Positions 22,948-28,430 of a stretch of DNA of 28,430 nt are shown piece by piece. Position 1 is the stretch's first letter. Every line of letters starts with the position of its first letter. Location of the stretch: the NCBI GenBank assembly GCA_900554685.1, contig USIG01000007.1, forward strand, positions 1-28,430, read 5' to 3'. The DNA is from an uncultured Cryptobacterium sp. (GTDB taxonomy: Bacteria > Actinomycetota > Coriobacteriia > Coriobacteriales > Eggerthellaceae). The notes under the pieces were generated by a model. The model searched no databases and was not told the DNA's origin. It was given only the letters and a program-made list of their open reading frames with translations. Position numbers and translations under genes: made by a program.

Positions 22948-25464
22948 ATGCAGCATGTTTCAAAATGGGCAAGCGCTGCCAAAGTTGCTTTAGCGCTCGT
23001 TTTGGCAATAGGTTTTGTGCCTATAGTTCCAACTACTGCATATGCAACAGCAAACGAGAAAGGGGGAGGATCGAGCGAAACTGTTACAAAAGAAGGTACA
23101 AACTCTGTATCAAATAAAAACCAAGGAAATGAGCTTACTGGTACTGAATCAGCGGCAGAAACGGAAGGATTGGCTGGTCATAAAGATACTGCGGGCGGTA
23201 CTAATAGTAATGGCGCGGGTAATGCTGCTGATGCTGGTAATGCTGGTACGGGAAGCGGTAGTGCTGACAATGGTAGCATCGGTAATAGCGGTGCCAGTCA
23301 TAATGGTTTCAACGGTAGCGGTACTAGTGATTCTGGCACTGCTGGCCCTACGGGTAGCTCTGCAGACAACGGTGAAGGAGAATCTGCAAAAGCCAGTGCT
23401 GCAGATAAATCTTCTCCTAACTCATTAGCTAACAATCAATCTGAATCTTCTGAAACCGAAAGCATGGGTTCTCAAAATGAATCCGATGGTGAAACAGCAG
23501 ATACGTCTGACGAAAACTATCCAAGCACTCCTTATGACGCTTTAGATGCGCAAATCAGAGCAGTGCTTGCGGTATTGGCAAATGTGGTAATTTCTAATGA
23601 CGATGGCTATACGGATGTAGACGGCAATAAAGTTACTTCTGATCAATTGTGGATCGATCAGGAAAATTACAACATCTTGAATGATGCCCTTACCAAGGCA
23701 CAAGATATTTATAACGATAAAACTCTCAGCGATGAAGAGAACCAAAATGCCGCCGACGAACTAAAAAGCATTGCTATAGTTCATGGGGTGCAATTCGGTA
23801 AATTGGTGTCAGAAGATACCATTGATCAGATAAAAAGCAGTCTCTTCATATCCGAATCTTATTTAAACATTTATTATGCAAGTGAAGATGGAAGTGATCT
23901 TACTGATAATAAATGGTGGGTAACACCTGATTTGTATAACGCTTTAGAGGATGCTCATGAGCAACTATTAGATCTGTTTAATTCGATTAAAGCAGACGAA
24001 AGTGTTTTGCAATCTACCTGTGACAACTGGCTTGCCGAATGGAGTGTCGCTCGCGATGATTTCTTTTACAATCTAAAGAGGGGCACGCTTGAGCCTGAAA
24101 CCTACTTTGATCAGCTTGAATCGGTAATCTATGATCATCAAATTTCCTTAGATGCTATTGTCGGTGAGGCTTATCATCTCTGCGAGGAGGGTGATGACGG
24201 ATCAGATGTTCCGTCTGATGAATGGTGGTATCCCAAATCAGCAGTTGACGTTTATCAAAAGGTTATCGATGACGCGTGGAAAATCGCTTTAACAAAAGGC
24301 AATACTCTAACAGAGCAAGAGATGCTGGATGCAATTGCCATGTTGGATGCCGCATACGAAAACTTCCCTGAGGCCCAGCTTGGTAAACGAGTATCAGAAG
24401 AAATCATTACCCAGATGGGATACGCTTTAGAAATAGCGGAATATTTTTTGGATAACACCAAGAAGGGCGAAAGCAGCAAGGATGCTTTTTCCAATGAATT
24501 TTGGGTTACTGAGCCGATTCATGATGAGCTAGACATCAATAGGGGAATTGTAAGGCTGTTATATGATGCTGCTCTTGAGGAAGGCAATAGCGTTTCCCAG
24601 GATAGCTGCGACGAAGCCCTAGAAGCGCTCAGCTTTGCTTTTGAGGCTTTCACGGACAATATGCAACGTGGTGAACTTTCTCCGACAACACCTTACGGGA
24701 CACTACAAAGCGCACTTTTAGATCACCAGATTCTGCTTGAAGGCTTATTAGGCATGGCTCATGTATGCCAAGATGAAGGCGCGCATGTTCCCTCGGATGA
24801 ATTTTGGCTTCCCTATGATGCTATTCAAAACTACGAGAATACTATTATTCAAGTAACGCAATTCTGCGAAGAGAACAACGAAGCTATTACGGAAGATCAA
24901 GCTAAAGAGCAGATAGCAAAACTCGAGCAGGCGTATGATGACGTTCCTGAAATAGCACCTGGTTTACGGGTTTCCCAGAGCACACTTGAAAACATGGAGC
25001 TTAGTATCGAGGTAGCTCAAAGAGTACTTAACGCGCTCCACGTATCGAACGATAATGGTGCTCAATTGCCAAGTACGGAACTTTGGGTAACTCAGGAAGA
25101 ATACGATCAGATTGCTGCGCTCATCGAAAATGTTCGTAGCCTCTATGAAGCCGGATCAGCTGAATACAATACTGTTCCCCAGGCTGATTGTGATGCTGCT
25201 CTTGACGTATTGAGCGAAGCAACGAATACGCTTCCGAAGAAAGGTACGATGAAGGCTTCTGAAGAGCCAACTGATGAAACGACGGCAGAGAACACCTCAT
25301 CTGCAGTTAAGCAGGCCTCTTTGGATAAGACCGATGCAGCGAAAAGCGAACTTGCCAAGACCGCCGATTACTCGAGCATTGGTGTTATTGCGTTCGCAGG
25401 TGGTGCGGTGGTTGCTTTGCTTGTAGGTGCGTATGCTATTCGTCGATCCCGTTCTTCTAAGTGA
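22948..25464 (+). CDS. Large secreted, wall-anchored surface protein with six repeat modules
   Basis: 838 residues from ATG 22948, chosen because GAGGAAAGGAG lies about 7 bases upstream and it gives a proper signal peptide (hydrophobic 11-30, likely cleavage after TTAYA at residue 33). Residues 35-190 are Gly/Ser/Asn-rich low complexity. From about 195 to 775 come six modules of about 90-100 residues, each with an acidic DG turn and a WV/WL/WW signature, in alternating A and B types; they resemble FIVAR-like three-helix bundles of adhesins. The C-terminus has LAKTAD (802-807), a hydrophobic helix and RRSRSSK, the layout of a sortase substrate but with a non-LPxTG motif. Probable surface adhesin or stalk; ligand unknown. 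Monocistronic, and convergent with the next gene. Confidence 0.82.
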   Translation: MQHVSKWASAAKVALALVLAIGFVPIVPTTAYATANEKGGGSSETVTKEGTNSVSNKNQGNELTGTESAAETEGLAGHKDTAGGTNSNGAGNAADAGNAGTGSGSADNGSIGNSGASHNGFNGSGTSDSGTAGPTGSSADNGEGESAKASAADKSSPNSLANNQSESSETESMGSQNESDGETADTSDENYPSTPYDALDAQIRAVLAVLANVVISNDDGYTDVDGNKVTSDQLWIDQENYNILNDALTKAQDIYNDKTLSDEENQNAADELKSIAIVHGVQFGKLVSEDTIDQIKSSLFISESYLNIYYASEDGSDLTDNKWWVTPDLYNALEDAHEQLLDLFNSIKADESVLQSTCDNWLAEWSVARDDFFYNLKRGTLEPETYFDQLESVIYDHQISLDAIVGEAYHLCEEGDDGSDVPSDEWWYPKSAVDVYQKVIDDAWKIALTKGNTLTEQEMLDAIAMLDAAYENFPEAQLGKRVSEEIITQMGYALEIAEYFLDNTKKGESSKDAFSNEFWVTEPIHDELDINRGIVRLLYDAALEEGNSVSQDSCDEALEALSFAFEAFTDNMQRGELSPTTPYGTLQSALLDHQILLEGLLGMAHVCQDEGAHVPSDEFWLPYDAIQNYENTIIQVTQFCEENNEAITEDQAKEQIAKLEQAYDDVPEIAPGLRVSQSTLENMELSIEVAQRVLNALHVSNDNGAQLPSTELWVTQEEYDQIAALIENVRSLYEAGSAEYNTVPQADCDAALDVLSEATNTLPKKGTMKASEEPTDETTAENTSSAVKQASLDKTDAAKSELAKTADYSSIGVIAFAGGAVVALLVGAYAIRRSRSSK

Positions 25465-25541
25465 TAGTCGGCAAACGGAGCTGACAATAACTTGAATTGA
25501 TAACCACCAGGCTCGGATTAAACGAAGACAGTCTATGAGGG

Positions 25542-26822
25542 TTAGCCAAGGGCTGCTTCGACATCTCGGTAGCGTTGTTTGCTTACCGGGATGACCGAGC
25601 CGTCATTAAGAACAATTTCATAACGTCGCAGGAGCTGGATTTCCTGTTTGTTCACTAAAAATGAACGATGACATTGGATGAAGATATCTTCAGGAAGCAA
25701 TGCGCGGGCTTGGGACAAACTGAAGTTCAGCTCCTCGGTTTTTCCGGTGGTTAGATGAATAACTAGGCGATGTCCAAATACCTCCAAAAATGAAAGATCT
25801 TTTATCTTGAAGGTTGCTACTGCGGAAGAGGCTTTGAAGGTGACCGTTTCCTCTTCTTGTGATTGAACGTTAAATTCTTCGGCGTTCAAGCCAAGTTTTT
25901 CTTGATTGGTTTGTTTTGCCTGATCAGCATATTTTTCTTGTTCGGTGTTTTTCTGTTGGTGTGCATGTGCGGTGTGTAAGAGTGCGGCTTTCATCTGTCG
26001 TTCGACGCGGATGAGCTCTTCAGTTTGTTTATCATGTTCGCGCTTCAACGAATCCATATGTTCACTAAGCGAGTCTACGTGCTCTGCCAGTTCATCTCGT
26101 TCGGTGAGGATATTACCCATGTCACGTGAAGTTCGAAGATTGATAAAAAGCACAAGCAAGACTCCAACTATCGCCGCAACGCCGAGCAAGACATTCACTA
26201 CGTTGTAAGGCACATTAAGCTGAATGGGAAGCCAATAAAACCCTACGAGAACAACCAAAATAACAATAGGAATTGAACATAAACGCCACCAGCGACTATC
26301 GTTGAGGGCTGACATAAGCTGTGGTGCCACGACTCGTTTAATCAAGATCCAAGCAAAAGGGAAGAGAACCACATTCAAAATGGCCCTTAATAGGAGCTTC
26401 GGCGGATAGTACATCCAGGTATCGCCGAGATAAAGAATACCTAGAGGTAGCGAAATTGCATATTGAAGCAAGAGGACAACACAACCATAGGTCATGACAA
26501 ATAAGAAAACGAAAGCCTTCTTTGCAAGTGAGGCTTTGATGCTTTGAGCGTACACGGCAAGAAGTACGACGAGCAGTGCCATAAAAACAAGGTCAGTCAA
26601 AAAATAGCGCTGATTCTCAAACGGCCCGAGAGGGCCAATCCCTGCAAACGTAAAAAGACCACACGCTAATACAATACAAACACCAATAACCATCCCGATA
26701 CGCCGCGTGCTATATCGAAGCATAGTCTTGAAAGGCAAAAAACAAAGTATCGCACACGGAACAACTTGCAACAGATATCCCGCTATGTAGCGAAACGCGA
26801 TGAATCCTATATCTGCAGGCAT
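25542..26822 (-). CDS. Membrane-bound LytTR transcriptional regulator
   Basis: 426 residues. The N-terminal about 235 residues contain roughly seven hydrophobic segments (first at about 10-30, last near 205-228). A coiled coil follows (about 236-290, RDELAEHVDSLSEHMDSLKRE), then a Gln/Glu-rich linker, and a LytTR DNA-binding domain from about 325 to the end with HRSFLVN and SVIPVSKQRY. The layout resembles the membrane half and dimerisation helix of AgrC-type sensors joined directly to the response domain, with no kinase or receiver between: a one-component membrane regulator. Shine-Dalgarno AGAAAGGCGG lies on the - strand. It is divergent from the other LytTR gene across 339 bases and probably regulates nearby genes; the signal is unknown. 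Confidence 0.82.
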   Translation of the reverse strand: MPADIGFIAFRYIAGYLLQVVPCAILCFLPFKTMLRYSTRRIGMVIGVCIVLACGLFTFAGIGPLGPFENQRYFLTDLVFMALLVVLLAVYAQSIKASLAKKAFVFLFVMTYGCVVLLLQYAISLPLGILYLGDTWMYYPPKLLLRAILNVVLFPFAWILIKRVVAPQLMSALNDSRWWRLCSIPIVILVVLVGFYWLPIQLNVPYNVVNVLLGVAAIVGVLLVLFINLRTSRDMGNILTERDELAEHVDSLSEHMDSLKREHDKQTEELIRVERQMKAALLHTAHAHQQKNTEQEKYADQAKQTNQEKLGLNAEEFNVQSQEEETVTFKASSAVATFKIKDLSFLEVFGHRLVIHLTTGKTEELNFSLSQARALLPEDIFIQCHRSFLVNKQEIQLLRRYEIVLNDGSVIPVSKQRYRDVEAALG

Positions 26823-27161
26823 ATAGTAATCCGCCTTTCTTGGTGGTTTGCGTGAGGAATGTTCTACCTTTTGGAGCTGAATCTATTGTGAGCCATGAGA
26901 CGAATTATTTCACTGCCTCTACCGTCCATTCAGGAAATGAGAGGCTCTTTCGTGCAGAAAGGCTAGAAACGGGAATGAACCGTCCCTATGATCGAATAAA
27001 GAGTCAATGAACTAGCCTTAAGATCAAATAAAGCTCAATGAAGCAGCCTAATGATCGAATAATGCGTCAAAGAAGTAGCCTTATTTGTTCGCCTCTATCA
27101 ACCTTTATCAGCCGTTTCGGTTTGTTTCCTTATGTTGAATTATCTCATGGAAGGGGGGTAT
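26823..27161. promoter_or_regulatory. Intergenic region between divergent LytTR genes
   Basis: Contains both promoters, which I cannot place with confidence, and a three-copy repeat at 26988-27083. The first 160 bases next to the - strand gene show no clear structure. No open frame in it looks real. Confidence 0.5.
26988..27083. repeat. Three imperfect 30-33-bp direct repeats
   Basis: Copies at 26988-27020 (33 bp), 27021-27050 (30 bp) and 27051-27083 (33 bp). Each starts with ATGATCGAATAA or a close variant and ends with TAGCCTTA or GCAGCCTA, with CAATGAA or CAAAGAA inside. Spacing is near three helical turns. LytTR proteins bind direct repeats, so these may be operators of the flanking regulators; this is inference from position. 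Confidence 0.75.
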
Positions 27162-28283
27162 GTGGCCAAAAGTACTAACAGAGAACAGATGAGAGAAAGC
27201 GCTCAGAGTGCTTCGCTAGGAAACATTCAAAAGGTCTCGGTAGGAAGTGCTCGAGGTGTCTCAATACAGAGCGCTCAGGGAGTTTTGCAAGAAAGCGATC
27301 AAAGTGTTTCAGTGGAGAGCGCTCAGGGAGTTTCGCCTGGGAGTGTGCAGGAACGTCTTCGAAGAGGCGCAAGCCAAAAATTGCGTGACCTTTCACATGT
27401 TTTGGAAAATCTTCTTTCAGCTCTTTATGCCCATGATGAAACGCCTCTCTTATCTTGCATGATGGATAATTGCTCTGTTATTACACTTCAGGGTCAAATA
27501 CTTAAAGGCAAGGAAGCTTTTCGTCAGATACTTCCTGAAATTAAGCTTTTGCCTAAAATGCGTCTCGGTGAAACAAGTTTTCATACTGTGGGTTCACCTC
27601 ATAAGAATGACGGGCATGCGCTGGTTGCCGGTTCATATCAGCTGTACTCGGCAGCAAAGGAGGAACTGCTGTTTTCGGCGGGGCGTCAGGTGACAGCCTG
27701 TTTTCGTTGGAGCACTACAAGAGCAAACGTTGAGCGCCAATCGGTACATGCGGATTCGTTCGATAGAGACACTGCCTTAAATGTTTGCAGGGGGATCAAT
27801 GCGGCGCAGGACGGTGGATGGTTTATCTATCACCTTCATTTTTCGAACATAGATACTCAGCTCGTTAATGGAGATGTGTTTCCTATAGAGACGAGTCGTG
27901 AAACGTATGATTATGTGCGGAGGATTTTACACGCAGGGCGCCGATCAGGCATGCTGCCTTCGCGCGTTGTTGTTAAAGAGGGTATGTTGTTGCATTATCT
28001 GGATCCAAACGACATTCTCTTCATCGAAGCGCAGGGAAAACACTGTTTGGTTGTGCAGGTGGGAAAACAAATGCTTGTTCTTAATGAGCTATTAAGCGAA
28101 GTCGAAGCGCAATTGCCTGGTGTATTTATCCGTGTTCATCGCAGTTATGTTGTTAATTCGACTTATATTCAAAGTGTTGAGCGCTACAGTCTTGTTTTGA
28201 CGGATGGGACAAGAATCCCTATTCCAAAGCAGCGTTTTACTCAGATCAAGCGCGAGATTGCATTACGTGTGTCCGAGGTATAA
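27162..28283 (+). CDS. LytTR regulator with NTF2/SnoaL-like sensor domain and N-terminal repeats
   Basis: About 373 residues from GTG 27162, chosen because GGAAGGGGGG ends just before it; an in-frame ATG at 27132 would add ten residues but has no good ribosome binding site. Residues about 15-62 are six tandem copies of an eight-residue unit like QSVSVESA. Residues about 75-230 look like an NTF2/SnoaL-type alpha+beta barrel (SALYAHDETPLLSCMMDNCSV, then GSYQLYS and WFIYHLHFS), which commonly binds small molecules. The C-terminal about 95 residues are a LytTR DNA-binding domain with HRSYVVN and RIPIPKQRF. A soluble one-component regulator, paralogous in its last domain to the divergent membrane regulator. 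The ligand is unknown. Confidence 0.8.
   Translation: MAKSTNREQMRESAQSASLGNIQKVSVGSARGVSIQSAQGVLQESDQSVSVESAQGVSPGSVQERLRRGASQKLRDLSHVLENLLSALYAHDETPLLSCMMDNCSVITLQGQILKGKEAFRQILPEIKLLPKMRLGETSFHTVGSPHKNDGHALVAGSYQLYSAAKEELLFSAGRQVTACFRWSTTRANVERQSVHADSFDRDTALNVCRGINAAQDGGWFIYHLHFSNIDTQLVNGDVFPIETSRETYDYVRRILHAGRRSGMLPSRVVVKEGMLLHYLDPNDILFIEAQGKHCLVVQVGKQMLVLNELLSEVEAQLPGVFIRVHRSYVVNSTYIQSVERYSLVLTDGTRIPIPKQRFTQIKREIALRVSEV
27204..27347 (+). repeat. 24-bp coding minisatellite, six copies
   Basis: Six in-frame 24-base units encode the eight-residue repeat at the N-terminus of the LytTR/NTF2-like regulator. Copies differ at several positions but keep the CAG-x-GTNTC start and the AGCGCT end. 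Because the unit is a multiple of three, copy-number change would alter length without frameshift. Confidence 0.85.
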
Positions 28284-28318
28284 ATGATCAATTTGATTAC
28301 TCAGTTTGGTTTGCAGTG

Positions 28319-28359
28319 AAAATGCGAGTTTGGCCACAAAAAGGTAAATCGTGCATTTT
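28319..28359. repeat. 41-bp dispersed element, copy 2
   Basis: Same length and same AAAATGC/GCATTTT ends as the copy at 22261-22301, with an identical GAGTTTGGCCACAAAA block. It lies 35 bases after the stop of the LytTR regulator. An additional stem CACAAAAA/TTTTTGTG (28335-28363) overlaps it, so it may help end the transcript. Confidence 0.8.
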
Positions 28360-28380
28360 TGTGTTGTGGGCTTTTAATCA

Positions 28381-28430
28381 TGTCCCGAAAAGTGGTGTAA
28401 GCCGCCCCATATTTCTACGGGGCGGCGCGG
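28381..28430. mobile_element. Possible insertion-sequence end at the window edge
   Basis: TGTCCCGAAAAGTGGTGTAA (28381-28400) resembles terminal sequences of IS256-type elements as I remember them. It is followed by an 8-bp GC-rich inverted repeat GCCGCCCC/GGGGCGGC (28401-28426). No transposase is inside the window, so this is a tentative call that the next bases would settle. Confidence 0.35.

Overview
The window reads as a low-to-mid GC actinobacterial chromosome segment, most likely from class Coriobacteriia (Eggerthellaceae or a relative such as Cryptobacterium or Slackia). This is inferred from three things: a coaE-uvrB neighbourhood, a Firmicutes-like fab cluster built around FabT and FabK with a fused AccD-AccA, and LytTR regulators with unusual sensor halves. 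No rRNA, tRNA, CRISPR array or complete insertion sequence was recognised.

Region 1 (1-8500) is a defence-type operon, visibly richer in A+T than the rest. Five genes on the + strand are closely spaced. They are the C-terminal part of a DUF262/DUF1524 (GmrSD-like) nuclease, an Eco57I-like DNA methyltransferase, a GIY-YIG/helicase protein with a methyltransferase-like tail, a small protein with what looks like a degenerate GIY-YIG fold, and a coiled-coil protein of unknown function. A strong intrinsic terminator at 8458-8500 closes the unit. The last two genes are the best candidates for something undescribed.

Region 2 (8501-13927) holds a HIRAN-domain protein on the - strand, a four-helix membrane protein, coaE, uvrB and a DegV fatty-acid-binding protein. 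Its intergenic gaps carry minisatellite repeats and a large palindrome upstream of degV.

Region 3 (13928-22407) is a fatty acid synthesis operon: a FabT-like MarR repressor, acpP, fabK, fabD, fabG, fabF, fabZ and accDA, ending at a clear terminator. Genes fabG to accDA overlap by 1-4 bases, which suggests translational coupling. fabH, accB and accC are absent here. The AccDA protein, however, begins with a domain that looks like the first (pre-ATP-grasp) domain of biotin carboxylase AccC. FabZ carries an Ala/Gly/Gln-rich extension at the place where accB sits in the streptococcal cluster. Together these suggest decay by fusion of an ancestral accB-fabZ-accC-accD-accA order. The DegV protein next door may supply exogenous fatty acids to the same pathway.

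Region 4 (22408-28430) has repeat-rich intergenic DNA, a large secreted surface protein with six alternating three-helix-type modules and a non-canonical sorting signal, and two divergent LytTR regulators. One regulator has a multi-pass membrane sensor and the other an NTF2/SnoaL-like sensor. Three 30-33-bp repeats lie between them. A 41-bp element present twice in the window, and a possible insertion-sequence end, close the region.
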